Below are positions 21,207 to 32,352 of a stretch of 64,000 nucleotides of DNA, in pieces. Source of the stretch: Phlebopus portentosus (Eukaryota > Basidiomycota > Agaricomycetes > Boletales > Boletinellaceae); assembly GCA_037892935.1 (NCBI GenBank), contig JAYXKI010000023.1, forward strand, positions 49,024-113,023, in the 5' to 3' direction. Under the pieces are notes generated by a model. It had not been told where the DNA came from. It did not search any database and saw only the letters and a program-made list of their open reading frames with translations. Position 1 is the first letter of the stretch, and every line of letters starts with the position of its first letter. Made by a program: the position numbers and the translations under genes.

Positions 21207-22508
21207 ATAGGACTCATTACGCGAGCCATGGCGAAAAACCCCATCGTCTGCAATGGTGACTCCGAAGCCTCCGGGACCGTCGCTGCGGAAGTACGACGTA
21301 CTGGTACTGTCGCCAATGGGAAGGACTCCGCCGTCAATGTAGACACGGAAAGAGATGAACGCTGCATCTCTGCAAATGACAGGGGCGCAGAGAGCAATGA
21401 GGTTCTCAATCCTAAAATCCACAAAAAGAGAGCGAGTCGATCGCTACTCGCACGCCTCCATCTACGGACCCGAAATCGGGAACCATTGGACGTGATCATG
21501 GTACGAAGGCAACTCGTGAGCATTCATATATGAAACTCAGTTCCTTTTTATACTGAACGGGACTCCTCCCGGGTGCAACCAAGCCACGTCGCGTTAGACA
21601 AGCCACCAAGAGGAAAGGTGGCTCAAGTCGTGGAACATCGACTCCAGATGTTTCTGGAAGTGAGTGATCGAATCTGATACCTGTCTCGTTAGCTAATGAG
21701 CCACTGGACATGATCGCAGAGATTCCGCCGGACCATGTTCCATCGGGGACTGGAGTACACAATGCAACGTATAACAACGGTACCTCGCAAGACACCAGCG
21801 TAGTAGCAGCCGGCCAAAAGAGAAGAAGAGAAGAGACGAGCGATGCAGATTCGCATACGGGTCGTGATAATGTCTCGAAACATCCAACGTACAACTATCG
21901 GCGAAGCGCCTTCGGTCGAGTGCAACCTCCGGAACTCCACCAACTCGAGCTCTGAAGTAAAAGCAAATGATGGCCTTGATTTGCCTGCGACCCAATACGG
22001 CGCAGAACATAGACCTGACGAGACATCTAATCTCAACAGTGTTCCCGGCCTCGTTCCAGTCTGCTGTAGACATTCTCAAGGGCAAAAGGAAAATGCGCCC
22101 GCAGAACGTTCGGTGTCAAGTCCACCACAGCGCTCTCATCGTAAGGGCACGTGCTCCGCAAGCGAAGTCGTCGGGGCACGGGCTATTCTGGCACTATCCA
22201 AGCCGCGAGTTTTCTCTAAACCTGAGCATAATCTCGAACCGCGCAAGGGGAGCAACGGAGTGCACTCCCAGACAGAAACATCGCACGCAAGTTCGTTTGA
22301 GCTTTCTCTGTCCAACGAGTGAATCTGCGCTCCGTCCTTGCCAGGTGACCATGCCGAGGATGTCGAGGCAGAAACAACTCCAACATGGGAGGCGCGAGAA
22401 CTAGATCCGGATGACTTCGTGTTCCTGGTTCGCCGAGCAACGCTGTATAGATTTGAGGAATCGAATACGCGGAATGAGGCATTTACCAGACCGACGTCAG
22501 AAGAATGA
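21207..22508 (+). pseudogene. Array copy G: pseudogene, sister of F
   Basis: It aligns with F along its whole length. Lesions seen by direct comparison: (1) the start ATG of F is ATA at 21207, leaving only an internal ATG at 21228; (2) two extra bases near 21423 shift exon 1, so the end of exon 1 reads out of frame; (3) a 32-base deletion at about 21880-21895 removes the TPRRIRR core and shifts the frame again. Exon 2, the KRRREETSDADSHT block, VVGARAILALSKPRVF and the final LDPDDFVFLVRRATLYRFEE are still readable, and the last 54-nt phase-1 intron is intact. The lesions look recent because the rest is close to F. Confidence 0.78.
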
Positions 22509-22654
22509 TGCACAGCACTGTACCTTATACGCGCCATCTGCTGTTGTTTCTGTCCCCTTTGTGCTTATCTCGCCAATTTTAGCTTTCTGTTTACTTTGTG
22601 TACCACCGTACCTCGCATTTTCCCAGTACCTCAGATGAAATAAACGGATCGTTT

Positions 22655-22698
22655 GTCGTCTCGGTGATCTTTTGAGATCGCCGTGGGGTCTCATAATC
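22655..22698. promoter_or_regulatory. Conserved downstream block, copy G
   Basis: GTCGTCTCGGTGATCTTTTG then AGATCGCCGTGGGGTCTCATAA, 147 bases after the family stop. The first hairpin pair is G-C here and A-U in copies A, E and F. The minus strand reads DYETPRRSQKITE. Confidence 0.55.
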
Positions 22699-23161
22699 TT
22701 GATAAAGAAAGAACCACAATGTTTTGATGAAGGAGATTAATCCCAGCGCCAGCATATCAAAGGATAGTTGAAGAGCCTTCTACGAAAACCTCAGTCTAGT
22801 ATTATTGTTCGATGAGATCGATGCGAAGTCGCGAATGAAGGTGAAAAAATATCATACCAGCATATACTGCTAGTTTCCTGCAGTAGAGAGCTATTCCATG
22901 CAGACGGTCCTTGATGAAGAAAGTTTGCTTTTCACGCCTTTTCACCTGAGCCTGAAATACAACTACTTTCTCCCACGCCTCAGATACCAAAATAAGCCCT
23001 ACGTGGATCAAGACGGATTTGGAGGGCAAACAGCTTGAACCATCAACCGACTCGAAGCCGAACAAACAGCAACTTTTTGTCTATGTAAGCTGATCAGTAC
23101 GATCACTTCTTTGATTTATTCGACAGATGGGGTCGTCGAGGGTATTAACGGAAAATGAATA

Positions 23162-23820
23162 CAGGCAAATACCGGTCCTTTAAACACTACCATTCCTTTG
23201 AACACCTCACATTTCCTCACTCAACTCTTCATTTCTCACCACAAAAAAATTATGGTAGGTGCTTAATGTATCAATTGATATGTGTGTATTATTTCAAAGA
23301 AAATGAGCAAGTTTTCGGGGCTGTGAAAATCAGATAGTCAATAATTTTGGGTGTAGTTGGTAGACCTAAGGCTAAACACAGTGTTCTCAAGCAATCTTTT
23401 TACATTTAATTGTACTTTTAAGCACTCTATCCAATAATGTAGCATTTCGACTGTCTTCACTCAAATTTTCATGGGAAAGCATGCACAAAATAAATTAATA
23501 CAAGATGGACAAGCAAAAAGTGTGACAGGTGAATAAAGGATTCATTTACATAATAAGATCAGCATTTGTTACACGATTAGGCGAGACTTGCCGATTTGTA
23601 ATGTCACATGGTGTTCAGAGGAGTGGTATTCTGTGACATTCTCTCTACTTTTTCATCTGTCCATATTTATTTTTTGCGGATATTTTTCATCTTGAAAATA
23701 ATTAGGCATATAGATGACATGTAGGACTATCATTATATATATTAATATTGAGGGAAAGATGTGCACAGTAAGCTGTGCAGGTGTTTTGTATTGGGTGTTC
23801 AAAGGACCGGTATTTGCCTG
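23162..23820. mobile_element. 659-bp MITE with 26-bp inverted ends and TA target duplication
   Basis: The left end CAGGCAAATACCGGTCCTTT (then AAACAC) and the right end, reading in reverse CAGGCAAATACCGGTCCTTT (then GAACAC), match at 25 of 26 positions. Both ends are flanked by TA (23160-23161 and 23821-23822). A second, weaker inverted pair lies just inside (CCTTTGAACACC near 23200 and GTGTTCAGAGGAGTGG near 23612). The interior is AT-rich and non-coding. A TA duplication is shared by Tc1/mariner and several fungal DNA transposon groups, so the superfamily is left open. Confidence 0.82.
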
Positions 23821-24149
23821 TATTATTTTTTTGAGGAGATTTTCCCACGAATATCTGTCCTGAACAAGGTCGGTCTACGACGCTCTTCGACCAATATTTC
23901 CTCTCGTTTCTTTCTGCCCTGTTATTCGCCTGCATAATCTTGAAATCTGAACGATGGTGATGAGCTCGAAGACATTTACATTTACGCGCATGCCGCAGAA
24001 ATATTAACAGGATGTCTTTCAATTCGTGAAATTTTGGATGCCGTGCTCGACCGCGGCGTTTGCAACGAGACTGAGCAAGATGTGCCAGAAACGGTGTGTA
24101 TAGAACATTAAGCGATGATGAGTTCATCTGCTGATGACTTTTACAAATC

Positions 24150-25512
24150 TACTAGGCTTCATGAATTGAAAGAAGCGACCGAAGGGCAGGTTGTGACTCC
24201 GGCCACGAAGCAGGAGACGGAGGTATTGAAGTTGGAGAGCAATTCATACATGGGGTCTCGTTCACTTGCTCATGTCGCGAGTAAACTCCGCCATTTGCTA
24301 GACACCAGATACACTCAAACCAAATGAACAATCAGTGTTAATAAGGCCGAACCAGCTCCTTTCTGTCCGCAAAAGAACGCCTCCGTAAGAATCCCTACTT
24401 GCCTACTAGAGCGCTCGCGCAATCTATTCTTCGGGACTCTCCTCTCCTCAACGAGCTTGTGATAGCCCGGGAATGACTCCATGATGGCGCGCCTGTACCA
24501 ATTCCGCCTGAAAACGCGACAGGCAGAGAGGGCAGGCGATGGACGCGACGTGGAGAAACTCATTACTGAATTAGATCCAGATGCTTTGAACAGAGAGAAT
24601 GATGGAAAGGTTTTGTCTGCTGACGATGCTGTGGGTTTTATTTGCCCGTCCTTGAACAGCGTTACATTAACGAAGAACACAGAACTACGCAAAAGCTCTC
24701 GCACAAGCTCTGTATGGATGCGTCCGAGCCGGGAAGATAGTTGAAGCCGTTGATTTATGTCGAAGAGCGAAACGACCTTGGCGCGCAGGATGTATACGTG
24801 GCTCGCTACTTTTCGACTAGAAGCTGCTTACAGGGCAGACCCAGACGAATGAAAATTGCGATACGGAAACTGCAGAAGGCTGGTCAGGGAAAAAGGGTAG
24901 AGAACTCTGAAAGCAGACGTGTAGCCTTGAACGTAAGCCACTTACACATAGGTTTTCTCCCTTGACTAAACGCATTGAGCTCGTTAGTCTCTTCTTTCCG
25001 AATCAGACCGCGCTTTACACGCAGCTTTTGCACCATCGACCGCGACATCCGTCTTCCTAAAAAATGTATGTTGAAGATGGCATGACCACCCCTGGGCACA
25101 AGTAGGCGTCGTATGTGAAGGTCGGACGTCCGACGCGCTTCGCCAGCTCCGACGAAAACTCGTAGTGGTTCGTATACGAAGAATCCACATCCCGTAACTC
25201 GCCGTACGACTGCATACCTCGCTTGTTGGGTCGGAGGGCAGGACTCCTCGCTCGGGTAGTATCCCCTTGTTCCCTTCCTATTGCCTTGTTACTTGCCCCC
25301 ATGCCTGCGCACTTCCCCGGAACCTGAAGCTGAAGCATGCATTCAGCCTCGCAGACTCGCGCTACGGACTGTACGAAGACTTCATTAGCGATGGCGTCCA
25401 GCGGCTGGAAGACCATCTCCGTTTGATACGGCAGGCGATTCAACGCGAGCTGGAGAATTGTGGGTCGGATCTCCTAGATTCTTCTGGGCCCTTCTGTGTT
25501 GCTTGCGAATAA
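24150..25512 (+). pseudogene. Truncated Nup84/Nup107 pseudogene
   Basis: Blocks in the order of the nuclear-pore scaffold protein Nup107: LHELKEATEGQVVTPATKQE (24150), PTRALAQSILRDSPLLNELV (24395), NYAKALAQALYGCVRAGK then VEAVDLCRRAKRPWRAG (24680-24800), AEGWSGKKGREL (24870), HDHPWAQVGVVCEGRTSDAL (25080), VVRIRRIHIP, and LKHAFSLADSRYGLYEDF (25335). Several stops interrupt it (after IARE, before RWHD, after RIHIP). ALRQLRRK runs straight into VVRIRR, skipping the region encoded at about 62.8-63.9 kb in the other Nup107 locus, so there is an internal deletion. The intron before LKHAFSLA is kept, so this is a DNA-level duplication, not a retrocopy. Confidence 0.82.
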
Positions 25513-25688
25513 ACTTCGAATGTGATTTCTTTCTCGCATCCTGATAGATCTAAGAGATCTTGCAAAACAACGAGCTCGGTAGGGATGCCGGAACTACGCG
25601 GTAATCAATGTAAGGTGAAGCAACGAGCTTGTTGAACAGTCATGTTTATTGAAATCCATTACACAGTACTATTCGAGTTGATGTTTAT

Positions 25689-27841
25689 TCATGATATTAT
25701 ATGACTATTTACTATAAAATCGATTTCTGAGTCGCGGTCCCTTACTTTCTGTTCTGCGCTGCTCGTATCGGTATCGTTGGCTGAGGATTTCTGTCTGAGC
25801 GTGTCCAACGTACCGTCGAGAATCGCGAACATCTTGTCAAACACCTCGTCTGAAGATTGCTCGTCCAATGGTCGCACGGCCAACCGTTTCTCACAATCCT
25901 TGATTTGTCGAATTATGTCACACTTCTTCTCAGCACCATCAGAATCAGGCTCCGTCTCCGCCTCGGATTCATTGAGGGACTCTTTGAGTTTCTTGAGGTT
26001 TTGCTCTACGTTGTTTTTTCCGACGCCGCGCAAGACGTCCGGGAAGAGTAAATCGTACATCTTCAGAGCAGTCGTCTTGAGGTCTTCAAAGTATGGTTGG
26101 AAGTGCGCGAGAATCTTTTCTTTGAATCTCCATCGCGACTCGAGGGCTTCAGCCCTATCCCGGTATGCTATATCCCACGCTCCAGGTGACGTGGGTCTCT
26201 CCCATTTCGAAAGCGGAGGCCTCTTGAAGCAGTTGCCCAAATCAAGGTTCTCGTCAGGTCCATCCAGGGCGATGCACACAAAGCACAAGAGATAGAGTGT
26301 CGATTCGAGATCTTGTCGATAGGATCGCTCGGTCGGCCCCCGTGCGCGTTTGGAATTCGCATACGCAAGTTCTTGAGGGCAGAACCACGGTGTTGTCTTA
26401 ATCTGAAGTGTACGTACGGCCCTCAAGTCAGCAAATTTCACGAACAACATGTTTGATATGCTGTAGCTGCCTTACCTTGCATTCTATATTGTAATCTACG
26501 TAATCCAGTTGAATTGCATCAGCAAAGTCAATGACACACCCTCTGCGTAGGGAGGTTGGGGACTCTGCATTCGGTGCGAGAATGACGTTGTGGAAACTAA
26601 TATCTCCGTGGAGGATGCGACGGTCGAGAAGGTCCTTGATGACTTGTCATCACAAAGGAAGGTAAAAGAAGAAAAATCGTCAGTAAGAGAACTGAGATAT
26701 ATATATGCAAATCATGCTTACCCTTTACAACGTCCCGGATCGCGGAAATGATCTCCTCCAGAGAAACAAAGCTATCCAGATGCGTCCCAACGGGCTTTAT
26801 TACATAGCGATGATGGAAGCGGGCTGGTAAGCAATAGGAATCATCGTCATCACCCTCCCAGAACGGGTTCGTTGAGTCGTCCGATCCATTCCGAGCCTTG
26901 AGCTGTTCGTGATCAACGAGGCGCGCGACGTTTTCAACGTCACTGATCATTCGCAATATTTGGACCTCAGGGGGACCGTCAATACTTTCTTCATAGTCGA
27001 GCCACACATCCTTGATGGCGTATAGTTCACCAGAACGCACAGCAAGGGTGCAAGCGGCGTCTGAGCCGAATAGGCATCCTCCCGTGCCACAAAAAACCTT
27101 CCGAGAATATGTTTTCTGATTTACGAGCGTGCTGCGTTCCCTGTCGAAGAGAACGGAGGGATCATACCCCAGATACTCCGCATCCGAGAACAACAGTCCG
27201 AGTATGAGCCGCGCGAGGTTCATCGTGTGCGAGTTGAAATGATCTTCAGAAAACATGATTCCGGACCGATTGAAGCAAGTCAGCTCAAAATGTTTGTCGT
27301 AAATTCCGATACCCATGACGAATCGACGACGATATCCCTGGTTAGACCAGATATGGACTGCAGAAGACAGGAGCTTTTTCAGAACTGTATCACTATCTCC
27401 CACGTCCTGAGCGAATACCACGGGCACCTTTACAGTTTTCCACGAAAGGAGACCGCCATGAAAGAGAGAGTGATGCTCAACCAACGCCAGTTCTGGTCTC
27501 TTCGTTTGCTTCACTCTGGAGACGTCCTCCCTGGACTCGGGAAAGGCAAACTGGCATGTGAATTCGGCCGAGAAAGGGTTCTGCGGAATCCCAAGGCGCT
27601 CTCGAACCGCAGTCCCAATCCCGTTGAATAGCTCGCCGATTCTACAACCCAGCGGACGCTGTGAATCTCTGCTGGCGAGTTCATTCAGGAAGCGCTCTTT
27701 CCGGCTCTCCACTTCGGGGAGGACGTCGGCCCAATCAAAAGAGTACCCGGAAGCGGCCGTATCGTCGTCGGGATATTTGAGCTTCCCTATGCCGTACGCA
27801 AGAGCTTCGCGGGAGAACGTGTTCTTCAGGACTCCGGTCAT
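25689..27841 (-). CDS. FunK1-type fungal protein kinase (about 666 aa)
   Basis: Proposed exons are 27841-26722, 26642-26476 and 26402-25689 (phase 1, then phase 0), giving 667 codons including the stop. FunK1 kinases are a fungal expansion of the protein-kinase fold, abundant in multicellular basidiomycetes. The first exon has the family's N-terminal region (PELALVEHHSLFHGG) and the ATP-site side (YAIKDVWLDYEE). Exon 2 has the catalytic loop ILHGDISFHNVIL (HGD with the downstream Asn) and the metal-binding Asp in CVIDFADAIQLDY. Exon 3 has TPWFCPQEL, corresponding to the activation-segment end, and DLESTLYLLCFVCIAL. All key catalytic residues seem present. The start was set at the first ATG; an open stretch continues upstream to about 27950, so an additional 5' exon is possible. 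The substrate is unknown. Confidence 0.82.
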
Positions 27842-28470
27842 ATAGCATCTCTCGATTCTCCCCACATTCAATTTGTATAGATCTCGGTCGCAGAATGAGC
27901 TGGGAATGATATCCGCGATATCCGCATGAGATAGGTGCGAACGGCGAGAAAAAAAAAGGATTATAGTGCTATTTGCGTACCAGCATGTGAAAAAGGACTC
28001 ATGATGTTCATGGCTGGATGAGTCTGCCCGATGGCTGAAGGGTAAGGAAAAAAGTCGTCAGCCGTAAGGACAGCATTTAAGTTCCTCCGGTTCTTGGCGC
28101 GTCTTTGTGGCTTGCGTCCGGTACCGGAGCGCGAGTCATGACGATGGCCTTTTCTACGTCGGTAATAACCGGTGGGCACCCTCTCGAGTCTCAAGCCACG
28201 TCTTAAACGAATGTAGACGTGCTTGGCATTGATGCAGAGAACGAAGCTCATGAAAAAAAGGCCGAGGAAAAAAAAGTATGCTAGACATGGCTCACGAACA
28301 CGAAACAGAACAAAAAACTTGGCAAAAGTCTGCTTATATAAGACGTCGAGGCAGACGCGTATATGTTACACACTTCCCCAAAAAGCGAATAAAAAGGAAT
28401 TACCGAAATGAGAACAAACGACCCTTGCGCTGTAAGCAAGTGCATACCAAAAAGAGTCCGTGGCCAGGTA
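27842..28470. other. Divergent spacer between the kinase and array copy H
   Basis: It carries the promoters of both genes. A minus-strand open stretch at 27961-28251 ends close to a GTACGC donor-like site and might be an upstream kinase exon, but no consistent splice phase was found. Confidence 0.35.
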
Positions 28471-28473
28471 GAT

Positions 28474-28486
28474 CACGTGACCGCGT
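28474..28486 (+). promoter_or_regulatory. Array promoter half-site, copy H
   Basis: CACGTGACCGCGT matches the left half of the family palindrome; the right GGTCAC half is not present. It lies about 215 bases before the ATG. Here it also makes a CACGTG E-box. Confidence 0.45.
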
Positions 28487-28699
28487 CCCTTCAAAAAGGA
28501 CGGGCGAAACGGCCAAAGCGCAATCCACGCAACTCGCAACTTCGTTGTATTCGACCACGACTACGAACAACATCGCTGAACTGCTTACTTCCCGTAGTCC
28601 CCGACGCTTCCCGCTTCTACTACTCCCATTCGCATCTCTTAATCACCCCCCACCTTTCACATACATACACCTAGTAGCACCGCTGCTGTAGCGAAAGAG

Positions 28700-31421
28700 A
28701 TGGTCGCGACTAGACAGATGACAAAAGCCCGTGCAGCCAAGCAGGGTGGCTCCAACCCGGCTGTCCGCGAGCTCGCCCAGGCCGGGGCTTCTAAGACTGT
28801 CGGCCCATCCACAAGCACTGTTGCCCGCCGGTGCACAAAACGAGGCGCTGCGAACAATCACACTTCTGTTCAAGGCGAGGGCGGCAGTGTTTCTACACTG
28901 CACGACGTGAAAGAAGACGAGGAATCTGCTTCCACGGCTTCTGTCTCCAACTCCAAAGGCAAGAAGGGTGAGTACTCAACTTCACGATTCGTCCCGATTG
29001 GAGACTGAAGAGCATATCAGGAGGCTCAGCTCGATCGTCGGGTACAGTCCAGGCCACAACCACAACCACAACCACACAGACGTGTGGCTTATATCTTGAA
29101 GTCAAGATTGAACACATCTCCGCTTCGGTAAGCGGACATTCCGGTAGGTATCTTCAACGAACGTCTCCTTCATCTCGCTCATCGAAACATGCTCGACAGG
29201 CGCATCTCCAACCCCTCCCCAGCCGCCTAAGAAGACCGGGCCACGAAAGGCTCGCGGCACCAAGAAGGCTCCCGCAAAGGGCGGGAAGCCCAAAGCAAAC
29301 ACCAAAAGGGGCAAAGCCGCTGAGAAGACGGGCGCAGTGCCAGAGAACGAGACGGTCGTGACGGGCTCCAAACGCCGCCGGCGCGAAGATGCGGACGATG
29401 AAGACGAGGGTCGGCCAGAGACCTCGCGGCAAGGTGCGCGAAGGACTCGTCGCAAGATAGGGCCTCCTGCAGACCAGGATGACGAGCCCCCCGTCGTAAG
29501 ACAAACGCGCAGTCGTAAAGCTGCTGCTGGCGTCTCCTCCCGTCCTGAGCCTCCGAAACCCCGCGCTTCTCGAAGGAAGGCTCAGGCGGGTCGCGCTGAG
29601 CCTGCGTCACGAAAGTCTCAAGCGACCAAAAAGGAGGTCTCGTCGCATGACGATATTACCGAGGCGGGGGAAAAAGTGCGAAGGAATAAAGGAAAGGGCA
29701 AGGCGGTCGACTTACCTTCCACAGAGGTTGCTTCGGTAGGCTCGAAGCGGAGACGCGACGAGGAGGATGTCGACGTCGAAGACGTTACGCATCCGCCGGT
29801 GGACCCTGGTCCGTCCCGACGTACGACTCGTCGTACGAGGCAAAAAGTCGAAGGGCCGGTAAAGTCTGAGACTTCAATGGAAGTCGCCAGACCGAGGCGA
29901 AGGACTACGAAGACGAAGGCTGCTAATAAAGGAAAGGGTAAGGCGAAGGATGAGACACCTGAGCCTACTGAACCAAAGCGCGAGTCTCCCGAGTATGAAG
30001 AGCGGTCTGGACAGCGTTCTCCAGGAGCAACAAATCCGGTGCTCGTTAAACGAGAATCGCAATATTCTTCGCCAGTCCCTCCCAAAGAAGAATCGCTCCC
30101 GAGCTCGCACACCGATGTCTCCTCGACTGAGGAGTGCAAGAAAGAGGAGCCTCCATCCTCACCGCTGCGACTGCTCCTCACGGCGATGGAATATCCAGAA
30201 AACGGTCCGATCGCGCTACTAGAGACGCATGCATCTCCGCGAACCGAGCTCCCTCCGAGACTCCGAAGTGGCGCTCCTCCGTCTCCAATAATGCCCCAAC
30301 TCGAGTCTCCGGCACCGACGTTGACGCTGAAACCAGAGGAGTCGATGCTCATTCTAGCGCCGAGACGCGTTCTTCCCGAGTCCGCGATACGGGGGACCTA
30401 CAACGGGGACGATGAAGAAACACACGGCTCCCGCTCCCGCTCGCCATCTCCGAGCGAAGCAGACGACGATGACGATGACGACAACAGCAGCAACGACAGC
30501 CTAAGCGCCGTCATCCCGGCATGGTCCAGGTTCATCTCGTCTTGTCGAAAAGCGTGTGCCAACATGGGCTCCTTCGCAGCTTCTTCTCTGGCACAACAGC
30601 GCTCTGGAGGTCCCGGGGCGCCCACGCGGACATCTACAAGCGCAGTGCCGAAGAGCGGGGCGCGAGTGGTTGCTGCTAATTGCGTTTCGTCCGTGACTCC
30701 GGGCGCCAGGAGTGAGAAGGACGAGAGAAGCCCGACTTCGTCATCCGAGGTGTCTGAGATGCTGGGCGGTGATGCCAGGTCGGACAGCGAGGACGACGAG
30801 ACGTCGCCTTGTCGTACCAGCGGGGCCTTAAGAGATGTACCTCATAGGAGCCTTACGTGTCCGTCCCCGCCATCTTGCAGATCGCTGACTACTCTACCTG
30901 CGTCCCCCGAACAGCGGAACGCAGGAAGCTCGAGCATGGCACTCGTCCCGTACAAGGGTTTCGAAATTGAGACTGATCATGAGACTCCGAGAGCCGGACC
31001 GTCGCGGCTACCCGAGCGCACGCCCTCGCCCTCACCATCCGATGTATCATTCCCGAGCGACAGCTTCGGGTTGCACTCGGACGACGAGATTGAGATCGAG
31101 TGGACGGGCGGGCCCGAGCCTGCCCCGGAGCCGCCAACGCCTCCGCCCATCCGGGCGGCTCGATTTCAGATCGCTCCTCGGTCAACGCCGCCATCGCCGT
31201 CAAAACCATCAGCGGGACCCTCGGAGCGCGACAATCGCGAGGAAGATCACGACCGCATCTTCAACACTGAGGACGAAGTGCCCCCGGAGCTCAAAAAGGC
31301 ATACCGATTCGCGAGGTCTACTCCGTTCAGTTATCTGCGCGGTGGCGTTAGAGAAAAGACCTTGCTGAGTTTGCAAAAGTCGGTATTTGGACTCGACCGC
31401 CGACTGACGGTTGAGCGCTAG
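28700..31421 (+). CDS. Array copy H: largest family member (870 aa)
   Basis: Proposed exons are 28700-28967, 29021-29143 and 29200-31421, both introns phase 1, giving 871 codons including the stop, the same layout as A to D. It starts MVATRQMTKARAAKQGG. Exon 2 has a Thr-rich run from an ACAACC repeat. Exon 3 opens with a Lys/Ala-rich, histone-H1-like stretch, then carries the basic module twice: GSKRRRREDADDEDE with ARRTRRKIGP, and GSKRRRDEEDVDVED with TTRRTRQKVEG. The rest is acidic and Ser/Pro-rich, with a run of about ten Asp. Near the C-terminus are KKAYRFARSTPFSYLR and LLSLQKSVFGL. GC content is higher than in the other copies. It is probably a disordered nuclear protein; function is unknown. 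It may be the ancestral or least decayed member. Confidence 0.75.
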
Positions 31422-31691
31422 CGCTCTTTGGGAGGGGCTGGGCTTGAGTATTCCGAGAGTCGTTTCGTGTCGTTTCGTTTCGTTTTTTTAATCCTTTTTG
31501 CGCAGCACATATCTCTCTTCTCGCCTATTGTTGTCTCTGTCGCTGTTATTTAATTATATCTCTGCTAGCTTCTGCTTGTGTACGTACCTGATACCTAGTT
31601 CCATTCTGATTGTCTTCTGTTTTCGCTGCCGTCTTTGTTGTCTTCCCTCCTCTGTATTCCGTGCATTGTAATAGTAGTAATAAAAAGATGA

Positions 31692-31750
31692 GCGGCTCGC
31701 TTCGCTCTTTTGCTCCGGTCTTGAAGACCAACGGAGCACCTCATAAAGTC
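31692..31750. promoter_or_regulatory. Downstream hairpin block, copy H
   Basis: GCTCCGGTCTTGAAGACC then AACGGAGC forms a strong hairpin (outer GCTCCG/CGGAGC, inner GGTCTTGAAGACC palindrome) followed by ACCTCATAAAGTC, the word that also ends the D and E blocks. It lies 271 bases after the stop. Confidence 0.5.
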
Positions 31751-32352
31751 CATCGCGAGTGTGATAAAGAAATCGCTCGAAAGCATTTGGTCCCAGCTCC
31801 ATTTCAAGTGCTCCAGCTCCCATCCCAAACGCATCTCGCACTCGTTTGCTTCCGTACATATCATCACGAGTGCAAAGAACAACCACGACCAGACAACCGT
31901 ACAGCAGCGAACGATCTCACTGTTGTGGGCTTAGTTGAGGGGATAATTGTCTAGAGAGATCTTCAAAGACAGATCACTGCTGGTCGACGGGCGGGCGAAA
32001 CGAAACTCACTCATCAGGTCGCGCCAGCACGTGAAGCGAGGACTCCGCCGACGGACACAACTGCGCCTCTGTTTGGCCATCACACGACAGAGGCAAAGTG
32101 AGACAGAATAAAGGCCGAGCAAAATGCTCAGTGGACTCTAGTACTACTCAGCACCTCTGTGTATCCAGGCCTTTTATTTCATTATCTTATACTCCGAGTC
32201 AAAGGTCAGGTTAGTAGTCAAGCAATATAAGATACAGCAGTGGCAGTGATAAGAGTGCTCATCTTGGCAACGACCGCGACTGAGCTGCGGTGCCGTTCAA
32301 ATACTGACGACGAGTCGCTCTTTGCTCTCACCCACCATCACATACAATATTA
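31751..32352. other. Spacer between array copy H and phospholipase D
   Basis: No gene seen. Short ORFs on both strands lack domains. It should contain the phospholipase D promoter. Confidence 0.45.

Noticed and set aside
25057..25443. Minus-strand ORF with a protein-like end (YTNHYEFSSELAKRVGRPTF)
   Set aside because: The plus strand of the same bases reads Nup107 blocks (HDHPWAQVGVVCEG, VVRIRRIHIP), so this is the reverse reading of the pseudogene.
29618..30352. 244-codon minus-strand ORF
   Set aside because: Antisense to exon 3 of array copy H. Its Ser/Gly-rich reading follows from the codons of the real frame.
7884..31421. The array as ORFs of a transposon
   Set aside because: No transposase, reverse transcriptase or integrase motif and no terminal repeats flank the units; intron positions are conserved, which speaks for ordinary gene duplication.
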